The notes: generated from the letters alone by a model not told the origin. A stretch of 64,000 nucleotides of DNA from Clostridia bacterium (GCA_017504625.1 JAFVQU010000013.1:1-64000); one strand, 5' to 3'. Positions 13,877 to 24,481 are shown, counted from the first letter of the stretch. Made by a program: numbers and translations.

Positions 13877-15970
13877 TCAAAGCTTTGAGAAAAGCTCGAC
13901 AATAATATCCCACACGGGTGTGAGCTTAACAAGCACGGGAACGAGAATAAGCGAAATTACCGTCATAAGCTTGATAAGTATATTCATCGCGGGGCCCGCG
14001 GTGTCCTTAAGCGGATCGCCAACGGTATCTCCGGTTACCGATGCTTTATGCGCGCGGCTTCCCTTGCCGCCAAAATTTCCGCTCTCAATAAACTTCTTCG
14101 CGTTATCCCAGGCGCCGCCTGAATTTGCCATAAATACCGCAAGCATTATTGACGAGATAAGTCCGCCTACAAGCATACCGCCAAGACCCGATGCGCCAAG
14201 CAATATTCCCGCAATAACGGGCGCAAATATTGAAAGCAGGCCGGGAGCGATCATTTCTCTCAACGATGCCTTTGTCGAAATATCTATACAACGATTGTAA
14301 TTCGGAACAGCCTTGCCTTCAAGAATATCAGGATTGTTCTCAAACTGAGCTCTGACCTCCTCTACCATCTTATTTGCCGCTCTGCCAACCGAGCTTATAG
14401 TCATCGCGCCAAACAAATAAGGAAGCATTGCGCCAAAGAGCAAGCCCACGATAACTCTGGGATCGCTCAGCTGAATTGAAAACGTAGGAATATATATTTT
14501 TACCGCCTCAATAAACGAAACGACAAACGCAAGCGAGGTAAGCGCCGCAGAGCAGATACAAAATCCCTTACCGATAGCCGCGGTCGTGTTACCAACCGCG
14601 TCAAGCTTGTCGGTAATGCTACGCACCTCTTTGGGAAGATGCGCCATCTGCGCAATTCCGCCGGCATTGTCGGCGATAGGGCCGTAGCCATCGACCGAGA
14701 CGGTGATTCCAACCGTACAAAGCATACCAACTGCCGCAAGCGCGATACCATACGAGCCTCCGGTGAAGAACGAGAAGGCAATAGCCGCGCCAAGACAAAG
14801 AACGGTCGGGAAGGTCGATCTCATTCCAACACCAAGTCCCGAAATAATGTTCGTAGCATGTCCTGTCTGCGACTCGTTCGCTATCTGCTTGACCTGCTTG
14901 TACTCGTCAGATGTATATCGCTCCGCTACCGTTCCTACCGCAATTCCCGCGGCAAGTCCCATAACTACGCAGAACAAGTATTTATATTCTCCAAGATAGA
15001 ATATTGCAAGCAGCACCGATGCCGCAACGACGATTGCAGTCGCAATATACGTTGCTATATTAAGCGCTTTATGAGGGTCTGCCCATTTCTTAGCACGTAC
15101 GATAATTACCGAGATCACCGAAGCAAGAATTCCTATTCCGCAGATGATCAACGGGAAAAGCATATGCTTATATGAAAGCCCCGTAAAGAGCGCCATCGTA
15201 AGACAGGAGATTATTGATCCAACGTACGACTCGGTAAGGTCCGAGCCCATTCCCGCTACGTCACCGACGTTATCGCCGACGTTGTCCGCAATAGTCGCAG
15301 GATTTCTCGGATCGTCCTCGGGAATATCAGCCTCGATCTTGCCTACAAGGTCCGCACCTACGTCTGCCGCCTTTGTGTAAATGCCGCCGCCAACACGCGC
15401 AAAGAGCGCGATAAGCGAGCATCCAAGGCTATATCCCGTAAGTATTCGTATCGGCGCATTATAGTCCTTCGTTATGAAATACACAACAAAGAATATAAGC
15501 ACAAGTCCGAGAAGTCCGAAGCCTGCAACCGAAAGTCCAAGCACCGCACCGCCTCCAAACGCTGTCTTAAGGGCTCCTGATATACCTTCTTCCTTTGCTT
15601 TCATTGCCGTTCTTGCGTTGGCTCGCGTGGCAATAGACATACCTATCCAGCCGGCGACACCCGAGAAAAGCGCACCGATAACAAAGCAGATCGCAGATTG
15701 CCATCCTATACCCTCCGCGCCCTTAAGCGCAGGAACAAATCCAAGAACCACCAACAAGGCAGCAACGCCCAAAATAAAGGGGTAAATTATTTTATATTCT
15801 CGGCGAAGGAACGTAATCGCTCCATCGCTTATGTACTGTCTGATTTGCGCAACCCTTGCGTCGGCAATTTTAATGCGGGACACTCTGCGGAAAAGCACGA
15901 AAACGTAGCAAAGAGTTATTACTGCCGCAAATGCAACGAAAATAAGCGGCAGGTATATGTTCTTATCCAT
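13877..15970 (-). CDS. hppA: Membrane-bound ion-pumping pyrophosphatase
   Basis: The product has 697 residues and about 15-16 membrane segments. It hydrolyses cytoplasmic pyrophosphate and pumps Na+ or H+. The substrate loop [35 protein letters not shown] is present near residues 190-225, and a second conserved DNAGG(I) stretch near 430. The segment [10 protein letters not shown] has Ala where K+-independent enzymes have Lys, so the K+-dependent subfamily is indicated; the pumped ion cannot be read reliably. The ATG has a GGAGGAG site. It starts only 36 bases after the DUF4340 gene with no terminator between, so it is probably the last gene of the Gld-like operon. Confidence 0.93.
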   Translation of the reverse strand: MDKNIYLPLIFVAFAAVITLCYVFVLFRRVSRIKIADARVAQIRQYISDGAITFLRREYKIIYPFILGVAALLVVLGFVPALKGAEGIGWQSAICFVIGALFSGVAGWIGMSIATRANARTAMKAKEEGISGALKTAFGGGAVLGLSVAGFGLLGLVLIFFVVYFITKDYNAPIRILTGYSLGCSLIALFARVGGGIYTKAADVGADLVGKIEADIPEDDPRNPATIADNVGDNVGDVAGMGSDLTESYVGSIISCLTMALFTGLSYKHMLFPLIICGIGILASVISVIIVRAKKWADPHKALNIATYIATAIVVAASVLLAIFYLGEYKYLFCVVMGLAAGIAVGTVAERYTSDEYKQVKQIANESQTGHATNIISGLGVGMRSTFPTVLCLGAAIAFSFFTGGSYGIALAAVGMLCTVGITVSVDGYGPIADNAGGIAQMAHLPKEVRSITDKLDAVGNTTAAIGKGFCICSAALTSLAFVVSFIEAVKIYIPTFSIQLSDPRVIVGLLFGAMLPYLFGAMTISSVGRAANKMVEEVRAQFENNPDILEGKAVPNYNRCIDISTKASLREMIAPGLLSIFAPVIAGILLGASGLGGMLVGGLISSIMLAVFMANSGGAWDNAKKFIESGNFGGKGSRAHKASVTGDTVGDPLKDTAGPAMNILIKLMTVISLILVPVLVKLTPVWDIIVELFSKL

Positions 15971-16006
15971 ATTGTTCTCCTCCGTATTTTATCTTATCGG
16001 ATCAAC

Positions 16007-19000
16007 TCAATATTTGGTTATCGCCGTTACCTCTTCGGCATTGGCAACCTTCTTTGCGTCCTCGATTATCTTATCCGCAAAGGTGCGAAGCACGTAAAAT
16101 TTTCCGTATCCGCGTGTCGAATCAGACGTTGACGTGTCAGACGAATCAAGCGATTCTATCGTTATATACGACTTTCTTTCGGTATACCGATAGAATCTGT
16201 ATACTGTATCGCGTCTGTTACCCTTGAAATCCTCCGCGAATATTGTTATCTTGAGCTGGCACGGATTTCCCTCGCTGTCGCTGTCAAGCGAGAAATCATC
16301 AAGTGCCGCGAGTGCCGCCATCTCCTCATCGCTAAGCTCTGCCATTCCCTCAAGAGAAGCATAGACCAAAGCCTTGTAGAACTGCTTGAAGTTGTCGGTA
16401 GCACTGGAAACCGTCGGTGAACCGACGTGATTCGTCGTATTTATATTGTAATCGAGGAGCTTTCCGTCGGCAAATATCTCGGCAACGTAGTTTTCGATCG
16501 CCGAAAGTGTCGCTACTCCCCAATCACCCGTTTCTCCGTTAATGACGACTATAGTGCCTGCTTCGGTTATATAGTACGAGCCCTCGCTCCATACTCCTAT
16601 CGTGCATTCGTTATAGGTCGCGTTTCTCCAGGTAAGATTCTTATAATCGTACACCTGCAAAGCACCGCTCTCGTCATCGTAAAGCACCTTTTTCTCCGTG
16701 GTGGGATAATAAGTTTCGGGATGTCTTTTTACATTTCCGTTAGCGTCGTACACCGCGGGGATCTCGACCGCGCGCTTTGCAAGGCGGCTGTCCGTGTCAT
16801 CGGCAAAGTAAATTCCGCAGGAAATATCGTCAATAATGCTCCAATCTCCCGTTTCTGCATTCACAAGCACGTATTTACCGCTTGCCGTGACGAAAAGGTT
16901 TCCAACGCCCCAACGTCCTCTGCCCGCATCGGCATAGGTCTTATCAAGCTGTTTGCCAACGTGAGAGCTTTTGCCCGTAAAGTATATATACGAGCTGTTG
17001 GTAAGGAAATAATCTGTTGTATAATAAGGAGTTCCCGCCATCGCCTGCGTTTCCTTGATCTTATTACCCTCAAGATCCGCCATAATTATCTGCGCGGCGA
17101 GATATATTCCCTTTTCGGTTCTCGCAAGGCCGTAATAGTAGTAGAGGAAGGCGTCCTTGTTGCCGTCGCCGTCAGCATCAACCTCCTCGCTTTCAACGAA
17201 CAAAAATCCTTCGCCCTCGGGAACTCCGGGAGTATACGCAAGGGGTGTAACAAGATAATCGCCGTTGTAGGTCGCCTCTACAAACTTTCCACCAACCTCA
17301 AGGCCGTATCTTCCCGTAATCGGATTTTTCACTATATGATATTCACTATCTCCAACCTTAAAGGTATTACCCGACTGCGCAACGTAGGTCATAAATCTTG
17401 ACGCGCTGTCGTCTATCTCAAAATGGGTCTTGAAGCCGGGAGCTTCGACAATGATGTCGGTAACGTGCGATATGTCAAGCTGGATATAGCTTGGATCGTA
17501 CCACTCTATTTCTTCCCAGGAAAGAAAATCAAAGCTTGCCTCGGTCACGCTTACGATCATATCGTAGGTTGACGAGTAAGCATAGTATATTCCATCCTTG
17601 GTCTTTTCACTTATATCGACAAAATTATAAACGTAGGCATCGTTACCCTCCGCATCTGCGGTTTTGTAAAGGAACGCGATCGCGTGGGGCGCCTCTCCGA
17701 GTCCGTATGCATCAAGCTCGTTCTCGTCGGGAGAAAGCACCTCAACCTTTATAAACTCGGTAGCGTAGAGGTTATATAGCACCTCGTCGATGCTTCCGCT
17801 GTTTATATAATATCCGTCTGCGTATTCAAGCGCCGAGAAATACGGCGTAGCCGAATACATCGTGTTTCTTCTGAGGTCTGCATCGATATAATCGAAATAG
17901 CATACCTTTCGACTGTTTTTTTCATACGCTTCAGCGTATTTTTGGGCAAAATCATCCGTATCAATATTATCGATGTCGTCACCGTATATCGCACGAAGCT
18001 CCTCATAGATAGCATCGTAATCGATATCATCGTAGATCACAAAATCCGCAACGTTGAAATAGTCGGTCATTCCCATAGGATAAACTATCGTGGGTGTGAC
18101 TATATCCTCGATCCGTCCGAGCACCACGTCACCAATTCCATTAGAGCCGAGAATATATATGGTATCTCTGCCGTCATATTTTGCGTAATATCCCGTACCC
18201 GTTACCGTCGCGTCACCGATTATGACCTTATGGCTCTCGCCCGTCATAGTAGTTATGACGTAATACGCAGGCTCGACCTTGACTACCGACGGAGTGCCGC
18301 AATCGGGAAGCCCGTCGTAAATATATTCTTCTCTCGGAGCAAGTCCGTACTCAGCGTAGTCTATCTCTCCGTTTTCAAGCCTTGCGGGGTTTTCAAGGCG
18401 GCGCATAGACAGAGTATATCCGCACGCAACGGCGAGCTTTGCAAAGGTCTCCTTGCTATACGGCGTATTTTCATTACCCTTGATGACAAATTCTCCGCTC
18501 TCGTCACGGTAGAAGGTAAACTCTCCCGTACCGTTATGTACCTCGATGGACTTTATGATCTTGGACTCGTCCTTTGTTGAATAATTATCGTAGGTCAACT
18601 GCTTGAACATAAGAACGTACTCACCGTAGCCTACGACCTCGCTGCCCTCGGTATCGACAACAGCAAAGCGCGTACAGGTACCGTTTATAGCATCGACCGC
18701 AACGAGAGTACCCGCATCAGTCTGATAATATCCGTCATCGTTTTTATCAAGCTCCTCTCCGCTCTTATAGCACAGCGAATACTTGTCCTCGATCTTTTTG
18801 ACGTAATATTCACTTCCGTCTACGTCCTCGTAGATAAAAATATCTATCCAATACAAGACGACCGCAAGCGCGGCGATAAGCAGAGCAATAACGATAGCAA
18901 CCGAAACGATCGCTATCCTCTGTCTTTTTAACGCATCGCGACGCTTTATTCGCGCGACTGCGGACTGTCCCGCATCAAAATTCTTACTTACTTCTGACAT
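16007..19000 (-). CDS. DUF4340-containing membrane-anchored protein
   Basis: A 997-residue protein with a cytoplasmic basic N-terminus (RIKRRDALKRQR), one membrane segment (about 29-53), and a very long acidic, Tyr/Asp-rich extracytoplasmic part. The segments VHNGTGEFTFYRDESGEFVIKGNENTPYSKETFAKL and later short beta-rich repeats (e.g. INGETGDWGV, VNAETGDWSI) resemble the repeated DUF4340 fold. DUF4340 proteins sit beside Gld-type ABC transporters. Most I know are a few hundred residues, so this one is unusually long and probably holds several copies. It lies 23 bases after the second GldG-like gene. A role as a large extracytoplasmic partner of the transporter is inferred from position. Confidence 0.65.
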   Translation of the reverse strand: MSEVSKNFDAGQSAVARIKRRDALKRQRIAIVSVAIVIALLIAALAVVLYWIDIFIYEDVDGSEYYVKKIEDKYSLCYKSGEELDKNDDGYYQTDAGTLVAVDAINGTCTRFAVVDTEGSEVVGYGEYVLMFKQLTYDNYSTKDESKIIKSIEVHNGTGEFTFYRDESGEFVIKGNENTPYSKETFAKLAVACGYTLSMRRLENPARLENGEIDYAEYGLAPREEYIYDGLPDCGTPSVVKVEPAYYVITTMTGESHKVIIGDATVTGTGYYAKYDGRDTIYILGSNGIGDVVLGRIEDIVTPTIVYPMGMTDYFNVADFVIYDDIDYDAIYEELRAIYGDDIDNIDTDDFAQKYAEAYEKNSRKVCYFDYIDADLRRNTMYSATPYFSALEYADGYYINSGSIDEVLYNLYATEFIKVEVLSPDENELDAYGLGEAPHAIAFLYKTADAEGNDAYVYNFVDISEKTKDGIYYAYSSTYDMIVSVTEASFDFLSWEEIEWYDPSYIQLDISHVTDIIVEAPGFKTHFEIDDSASRFMTYVAQSGNTFKVGDSEYHIVKNPITGRYGLEVGGKFVEATYNGDYLVTPLAYTPGVPEGEGFLFVESEEVDADGDGNKDAFLYYYYGLARTEKGIYLAAQIIMADLEGNKIKETQAMAGTPYYTTDYFLTNSSYIYFTGKSSHVGKQLDKTYADAGRGRWGVGNLFVTASGKYVLVNAETGDWSIIDDISCGIYFADDTDSRLAKRAVEIPAVYDANGNVKRHPETYYPTTEKKVLYDDESGALQVYDYKNLTWRNATYNECTIGVWSEGSYYITEAGTIVVINGETGDWGVATLSAIENYVAEIFADGKLLDYNINTTNHVGSPTVSSATDNFKQFYKALVYASLEGMAELSDEEMAALAALDDFSLDSDSEGNPCQLKITIFAEDFKGNRRDTVYRFYRYTERKSYITIESLDSSDTSTSDSTRGYGKFYVLRTFADKIIEDAKKVANAEEVTAITKY

Positions 19001-19023
19001 ATAAAAACCTTTTTATTTTCGTT

Positions 19024-20763
19024 TTATCTGTATCTGCGGCGAACGCACACCACGACTCCAAGCGCGATCGCAACTACCGCAGGGGAGATTATAAGCCAAT
19101 TTGACCAAGTCTCCGGCTTTTCTGCACGGTAAGCGAAGCTATCCTCAACACCGTAATCGTAGAACACCTTAAGAGGAATATCGGTAGGCACAACCTCGTT
19201 ACCCGTGCTTCTCAGCACGCTCATCAAAACGTCTGTATTTCCATAAGAGCGCGAGGAAAGCACCTCGTTCTTGCAAAAATCGGTTGAACCAAGCGCGACA
19301 ACGTAGGACGCGCGGTTGGCAGTCGTGAAGTTATCCTCCTGCACCTGTCTTGTTTCCTGAGTTATAGTCATGAGCTTAAAGCGCAAAAGCTCGGTTGCGA
19401 TCTCGTACTGCTCCCCACCCGCCTCGGCATATGCCGAAGCCGACGTTGTGAAGATATCGAGCATATTTCTCGACACGCCGTTTCTGTAATAGCGATAATA
19501 ATTAAACGCCTGCTGTCCTGTTTCCTGATCTGCCGCTACGTAGGCCTTATAATAGCTCTCCGCGGGGGAGATGGCTGTCGCGTTACCAAACACAACCTTT
19601 GCAGGATAGCCCGACTCCCTCATATCCTCGGTAAGCGTAGCACCAAGTCCCTCGGTAGCATAGCTTCCTATAACGGCGTTACCGACACCCGAATCGGTAC
19701 AGGCAACCTTATCCTTGATCGCGTAGTTATTTCTGCCGCCAAGTCCGTCGTCAACCGATGCAACTGTAATTCCCCACTCCTCAAGGTATTCCTCAAGGTT
19801 AGGAAGCTCAGGGGAGCTCTGGTCGCAGATATAGAAGAACGCGTTAGCCTCGTCAAGATACTTATCAAGCTTCTCGATCTCAGACACACCGCCCTCACCA
19901 AGATTTCCGTACGCCTTGAAATCAATCACAGGCGCAAAGGTGAGCATCATCCTGCAATTTTCAGGGATCTCATCACGCTCAAGGTCGATGAACATAATAT
20001 CGTAGCCCGAGCCCTCGATGACCTTCAAAAATTCACTGTATTCCTCCTTCACGTTGCCAAGCTGATCAAACAGTCCCTCTCCGTGATTTGCAGTAATACA
20101 GCATATAGGCGCTTCTGCGCGCGTAAGAGCGCGGATCATCGCCGAAAGTCGCTTTTCTCCGTTATAAGCCCAAGGCTTTGTTTCGGTGTCCTCGATATAA
20201 TAGAAGGATTTTATGCTCTGCACAAGATATTCGCTTCCAAACTCGACTATCACGTCCGAGGTATAGATAGAAGCCGCCGTGGTCGTCTTGTATTTCTGAA
20301 CTGCGGACGGATTTTTCGTCATATTTATATATTCTACCTCGATAGCATCGGGAAATTCCTTTTCAAGCGCACGGGCGGTGAAGCTGACGTATCTCATCAT
20401 ACTGTCGGCCTCAATAAAGTCCTTATCGGCGCAGAAAACTATCTTTACCTTGATCTCATCCTCGCCATTCGCCACTCTTTCTGCATTTATCTCGGCAACC
20501 CTTGGTATCGCATCGTATGAAAGCAACGATATACAGCTATCCGAAAGAGTGTAGAGGGTAGACGTCGCGCTTTTGTATTTATCTCTGGTCATATCGATAT
20601 ACCAAAGATTTCTATCGCCAAGCACGGCGGCAAAAACGTTGAGAATTATAACCGCAACGACGACTATTGTGCCAAGCAACGTCCAGATTCTGCCCTTTCG
20701 TACTACGGGGGCATCCTCGTCTGATTCTTTTTCAAAATCCTTATCGTTTTGATTAAAACTCAC
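19024..20763 (-). CDS. GldG-like ABC transporter auxiliary protein, second copy
   Basis: A 579-residue protein with one N-terminal membrane segment (about 29-48), a large extracytoplasmic domain and a C-terminal membrane segment (SNWLIISPAVVAIALGVVVCV) with an RRRYR tail. This is the layout of GldG / DUF7088-type proteins of ABC-2 systems. Shared features with the neighbouring paralogue at 20801-22348 include YTLSD near the start, IKIVFCADKDFIEA, AYNGEKRLSAMIRALTRAEAPICCITANHGEG and the C-terminal TPxVxxxALGxVVxxRR pattern. The two clearly arose by duplication. The ligand is unknown. Confidence 0.7.
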   Translation of the reverse strand: MSFNQNDKDFEKESDEDAPVVRKGRIWTLLGTIVVVAVIILNVFAAVLGDRNLWYIDMTRDKYKSATSTLYTLSDSCISLLSYDAIPRVAEINAERVANGEDEIKVKIVFCADKDFIEADSMMRYVSFTARALEKEFPDAIEVEYINMTKNPSAVQKYKTTTAASIYTSDVIVEFGSEYLVQSIKSFYYIEDTETKPWAYNGEKRLSAMIRALTRAEAPICCITANHGEGLFDQLGNVKEEYSEFLKVIEGSGYDIMFIDLERDEIPENCRMMLTFAPVIDFKAYGNLGEGGVSEIEKLDKYLDEANAFFYICDQSSPELPNLEEYLEEWGITVASVDDGLGGRNNYAIKDKVACTDSGVGNAVIGSYATEGLGATLTEDMRESGYPAKVVFGNATAISPAESYYKAYVAADQETGQQAFNYYRYYRNGVSRNMLDIFTTSASAYAEAGGEQYEIATELLRFKLMTITQETRQVQEDNFTTANRASYVVALGSTDFCKNEVLSSRSYGNTDVLMSVLRSTGNEVVPTDIPLKVFYDYGVEDSFAYRAEKPETWSNWLIISPAVVAIALGVVVCVRRRYR

Positions 20764-20800
20764 GCTTTTCTCCCTCCTCTCTCAAAAATTTCTGAATTTA

Positions 20801-22348
20801 TCATAAATGCTTTCTCCTTATAAGCACGACTGCGCCCAAAACGGCGAATATCACCGCAGGGGTAATCGTAAGTGCAAGCGTAATATTTTTTGCATCCGCA
20901 CTCGAAAGGCTTTCAATATCCGTGCTTGCAAAGGGCTTGAAGATAAGCTCGGTAGGAACGTTTTCCTTGCCCATAAATCTATACAGCATAGAAACAGCTC
21001 TGCTGTTTCCAAGCACCGCGGAGTTCATCGCATTCTCACAGGCGAATTCAACCGATGCCGACGCGACGAGATAAGCCGTCTTACCGTTTTCACATTTCTG
21101 AGTAGTCACGGTCATAAGCGTGAAGGGCTCTTCATCGGCTCTCTCTACCGCTCTGCCGCCCACCCAAGCCTCAGCGCTGGGATAAGTGACGAGAATGGGA
21201 GATATCTTTCTTTCAAATCCACTCTCAGACGAAATGTAAACTCCCTTTTCGCCCTCAAATCCGTCGGCAATATTGATACTGCCCGAATTACCGAAAACGT
21301 TGGGACGCTCAAGCTCACCGAATATCTGCTCTGCAACAGCATTATCAGCAACCGTTGACATCACAGTATATCCGTCAACCGTGGTCGAATTCTGAGGGTC
21401 TTTTATAAGATAGCACTCCTCAAGACCTCCATCCCCCACTTTGTGAGCAAATGAAACTCCCCATTTTTCAAGAAACGCCTCAAGATTTGGGCGCGCGCCC
21501 GAAATAAAGGTATCCGCAGAGGTAAATATCATATATTTTCCGCCGCGACTCATATATTCCTCGATTTTGTCCGCCTCGGAAACGCTTGAAAACTCATTAG
21601 CAGCAATAAAGTCCTGCTTCGGATCAAAGGTAACGAGCATATCGCAATCCTCGGGAAGCTCGTCTACCGAAAGATCTATATACGAGAATTTATATCCCGC
21701 CTGAACGAGAGAAAACAGGAACTGATAGTCTGAAAACTGCTCGCCGTGATTTGCGGTAATATAGCACACAGGCGTGTTCTCTTGAGTAACCCGCATAAGC
21801 GCCGCCGCAAGCATTTTTTCTCCGTTATAAGCAACGTATGAGCTTGACGCCGCGTCGCTTATAAAGAAATTGTTTATACTTATCGTTTCAAATTCGCCGT
21901 TGAACGCGCAGACCACGTCAAGCGTTGAGCTGACTCCGTATTCGCGCGCAACGGTTGGTTGCTCCCAAATATTGAGATGCTTGATCTCAATATACTCGGG
22001 AAAAAGCTCGCAAAGGTCAATTATCGAGCCGTAAACGTACTTTTCGGTGTTTCCCGCCTCAAGATTTTCCTTTGAATCGCAGAAAATTATCTTTATTTTT
22101 TCGCCGTTTCCCGTATTCGCTCTTACCCTGTCTACCTCGGGCACGACGGTTTCTCTTACGTACTCGGCATAGTCGTCACTGAGCGTGTACGCAACGGGAA
22201 CATTCATATTTTTATACATCCATTCGTACCTTTGCGCAAGAATCGCCACGATGACGTTAAGCATCACCACGGCAACAAGAACAAGCGCAATCAGTACGAC
22301 CGACGAGGCTCCATGCCTCATCTTGCTTGTTTGCATCCTACTTTTCAT
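20801..22348 (-). CDS. GldG-like ABC transporter auxiliary protein, first copy
   Basis: A 515-residue protein: a membrane segment at about 16-38, an extracytoplasmic domain with KIKIIFCDSKENLEAGN (about 72-88), AYNGEKMLAAALMRVTQENTPVCYITANHGEQFSDY, and a last membrane segment near 490-510 ending RRKHL. It is the shorter paralogue of the following gene. In characterised Gld-type systems the GldG protein pairs with the permease GldF and ATPase GldA; the same gene order is seen here (ATPase, permease, GldG). The gene starts 18 bases after the permease stop. Confidence 0.7.
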   Translation of the reverse strand: MKSRMQTSKMRHGASSVVLIALVLVAVVMLNVIVAILAQRYEWMYKNMNVPVAYTLSDDYAEYVRETVVPEVDRVRANTGNGEKIKIIFCDSKENLEAGNTEKYVYGSIIDLCELFPEYIEIKHLNIWEQPTVAREYGVSSTLDVVCAFNGEFETISINNFFISDAASSSYVAYNGEKMLAAALMRVTQENTPVCYITANHGEQFSDYQFLFSLVQAGYKFSYIDLSVDELPEDCDMLVTFDPKQDFIAANEFSSVSEADKIEEYMSRGGKYMIFTSADTFISGARPNLEAFLEKWGVSFAHKVGDGGLEECYLIKDPQNSTTVDGYTVMSTVADNAVAEQIFGELERPNVFGNSGSINIADGFEGEKGVYISSESGFERKISPILVTYPSAEAWVGGRAVERADEEPFTLMTVTTQKCENGKTAYLVASASVEFACENAMNSAVLGNSRAVSMLYRFMGKENVPTELIFKPFASTDIESLSSADAKNITLALTITPAVIFAVLGAVVLIRRKHL

Positions 22349-22366
22349 TCGTCACCTCAGAAAAGC

Positions 22367-23113
22367 TCAGCTCCAACGGCGCTTTTCGTAAACGCGCACA
22401 GTGAGAAAAACGAACAAAAAGGCAAGCGATACAAAATAAATTATTGAGGCGATATCAAATATTCCCGAACTGAGATTTGAAAATCTGCCGAGAATCGAGA
22501 TCCAGCCAAGAGCCATTCTGATCGCGTAAACGTCAATAACGTTGGCAAAAAGTCCGATACCGACGAGGGCGAGAAGCACCGCGATGGTAATTATCGCCGC
22601 CGCAAGCTGATTTTCGGTGAGTGACGAAACAAAGGTGCCGATCGCTATAAACGCCGCGCCAATAAGCACGACTCCGATAAGGCAACCGATTATCTGAGGA
22701 GTTACGGGGCCTATATGCGTTGTGTCATAGGGAAGATTTCCTCTCTCCGCCGCCGCGATAAGATAAAGGGGGATAAAATTGATGCAGGTAAGCGCGGTAC
22801 AGGAGAAGAAAAGCGTGAATGCCGCAAGGAATTTGCCAAGCACCATTCCCGTGATGGTCACGGGAGCCGTGAGCAGCAATTGCTCGGTACGGAGCTTCTT
22901 TTCCTCTGTGAAAAGTCGCATCGTAAGCAGAGGCACAAGTACCACAAGCGCAAACACCATCACGGTAAAGTAAAGTGTGGTATCATAGCTCTGCATAAGA
23001 AGCGTGGTATATGAAAACACAAGCGCCGAAAGTGCGAGAAAAATTCCCGCAAATACGTATCCGTGAGGATTCGTGAAATATGAGCGCAATTCTTTTTTAT
23101 ATATAGCAAACAT
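22367..23113 (-). CDS. ABC-2 type permease, GldF-like
   Basis: A 248-residue integral membrane protein with about six segments, opening MFAIYKKELRSYFTNPHGYVFAGIFL. This KKELRSYF...PxxYVF start is typical of GldF / NosY-type ABC-2 permeases. The RLFTEEKKLRTEQLLLTAPVT loop near 66-86 is the conserved cytoplasmic coupling region. It forms the membrane channel for the adjacent ATPase. The gene lies 35 bases after the ATPase gene. What is moved, or whether the system instead acts on envelope proteins, is not known. Confidence 0.8.
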   Translation of the reverse strand: MFAIYKKELRSYFTNPHGYVFAGIFLALSALVFSYTTLLMQSYDTTLYFTVMVFALVVLVPLLTMRLFTEEKKLRTEQLLLTAPVTITGMVLGKFLAAFTLFFSCTALTCINFIPLYLIAAAERGNLPYDTTHIGPVTPQIIGCLIGVVLIGAAFIAIGTFVSSLTENQLAAAIITIAVLLALVGIGLFANVIDVYAIRMALGWISILGRFSNLSSGIFDIASIIYFVSLAFLFVFLTVRVYEKRRWS

Positions 23114-23148
23114 TTGAAAAGATCCTTTCAGTATATAGCTCTGTCACT

Positions 23149-24225
23149 TTATTCTTCGCTCTCGGACTGCTCGCGGCGGCGCTGCTCTGCCTCGCGGTAA
23201 AGCGTATCGCCGATCTCGTTTTCAATGCTTCTTTGGCGGCGGCCCCTTCTCTGCTGTCTTTCGTATTTCGCGGTCTTTTTATCACTCTCGCCCTGATTTT
23301 TATCAACGACGGTGATAAAAATATCCTCAAGACTCATTCCGACAGCCTCAAGACCTATCATAGCCATTCCCTTATCCGACAAGGTAAAGAATAGCTTTTT
23401 GCGAATATCCACTCCCGGCTCACTTTCAACCGTGTATGTGTACGCGTCGCCGTCCTTTTGCGCAAGTGCCTCAACGTAGGAAACTCCTGCTATCGACTTT
23501 ATCGTGTCGATAACGTCCTTTTGATTACCGCAGACCTTGACGTTGAAGCGGCGCGAGGTGTCAACCGCGCGGGTTATGTTCTCAGTTTTTGCGTCGGCAA
23601 CGATCTTTCCCTTGTTGATAATGATTATTCTGTCGCAGACCGCCGCAACCTCCTGCAAAATGTGCGTTGAAAGCAGTACGGTATGGTTTTTTCCGAGCGA
23701 GCGGATAAGACTTCTTATCTCGATTATCTGTTTGGGGTCAAGGCCGACCGTAGGCTCGTCGAAAATAATGACGGGAGGATTGCCGATAAGCGCCTGAGCC
23801 ACGCCAACTCTCTGTCTGTATCCCTTGGAAAGATTCTTTATAAGACGGCGTCTTACGTCGCTTATCTTTACTACGTCGCAAATTTCTGCAAGATGCTCCT
23901 CGCGAGGAAGCTTGCACCCCTTAAGCTCGTAATTAAAGTTAAGATATTCGTCAACAGTCATATCAAGATAAACCGGAGGCTGCTCGGGCAGATATCCGAT
24001 CATTTTCTTTGCTCCGATAGGATCGGAGAGGATATCAACTCCGTCGATAAGCACTCTGCCCGCGCTTGCGGACAAATATCCGGTCAGAATATTCATAGTC
24101 GTGCTCTTACCCGCACCGTTCGGGCCGAGAAATCCTACGGTTTCCCCCGCGCCGACCTCAAAGCTTATATCATCCACCGCAAGATTCGAGCCGTAATTTT
24201 TTGTCAATCGTTCAATTTTTATCAT
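23149..24225 (-). CDS. ABC transporter ATPase, GldA-like
   Basis: The product has 358 residues. Walker A GPNGAGKST (34-42), Q-loop YLPEQPP, signature LSKGYRQRVGVAQAL (about 135-150), Walker B VIIFDEPTVGLD (about 155-166) and H-loop STH are intact. The C-terminal domain (about 220-310) resembles that of ABC-2 ATPases. After it comes a ~45-residue highly charged tail rich in Arg, Glu and Gln, not usual for the family. It is the first gene of a minus-strand operon with permease, two GldG-like genes, DUF4340 and hppA. The ATG is preceded by GGGAAGGAACGC. Confidence 0.88.
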   Translation of the reverse strand: MIKIERLTKNYGSNLAVDDISFEVGAGETVGFLGPNGAGKSTTMNILTGYLSASAGRVLIDGVDILSDPIGAKKMIGYLPEQPPVYLDMTVDEYLNFNYELKGCKLPREEHLAEICDVVKISDVRRRLIKNLSKGYRQRVGVAQALIGNPPVIIFDEPTVGLDPKQIIEIRSLIRSLGKNHTVLLSTHILQEVAAVCDRIIIINKGKIVADAKTENITRAVDTSRRFNVKVCGNQKDVIDTIKSIAGVSYVEALAQKDGDAYTYTVESEPGVDIRKKLFFTLSDKGMAMIGLEAVGMSLEDIFITVVDKNQGESDKKTAKYERQQRRGRRQRSIENEIGDTLYREAEQRRREQSESEE

Positions 24226-24413
24226 TTTGCGTTCCTTCCCTTCGGAGATCCATCGCTCGTAATTTATATTTTAACTTATATATTATATCACTTGATTGTA
24301 AATATTTTATGAACTATATACCGCGCGGTGCCATTTTTGTGTGATTTTTATGTGTTTTTTTACTATTTTTCATTATTTTCAAATTCCGACCGATACAACG
24401 GCAGGTAAATCTA
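24226..24413. other. Divergent intergenic region with GC palindrome
   Basis: AT-rich spacer between the ABC operon and ahcY. ACCGCGCGGT (24320-24329) is a perfect palindrome identical to the core at 80-89. A TATAAT facing the ABC operon lies near 24282-24287 without a clear -35. If that -10 is used, the palindrome would lie just upstream of the -35 zone. Confidence 0.4.
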
Positions 24414-24442
24414 TTGACGAGCCGCCGCTTTTTTGGTAAAAT
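24414..24442 (+). promoter_or_regulatory. Promoter of ahcY
   Basis: TTGACG (24414-24419) and TAAAAT (24437-24442) with a 17-base spacer, 39 bases before the start. The leader is too short for an SAH riboswitch. Confidence 0.65.
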
Positions 24443-24481
24443 AGTATTTGTAAAAATATGCTCTCCGAAAGGAATTTTAAA

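Noticed and set aside
24443..24481. SAH or SAM riboswitch before ahcY
   Set aside because: The leader after the promoter is under 40 bases, too short for any known class.
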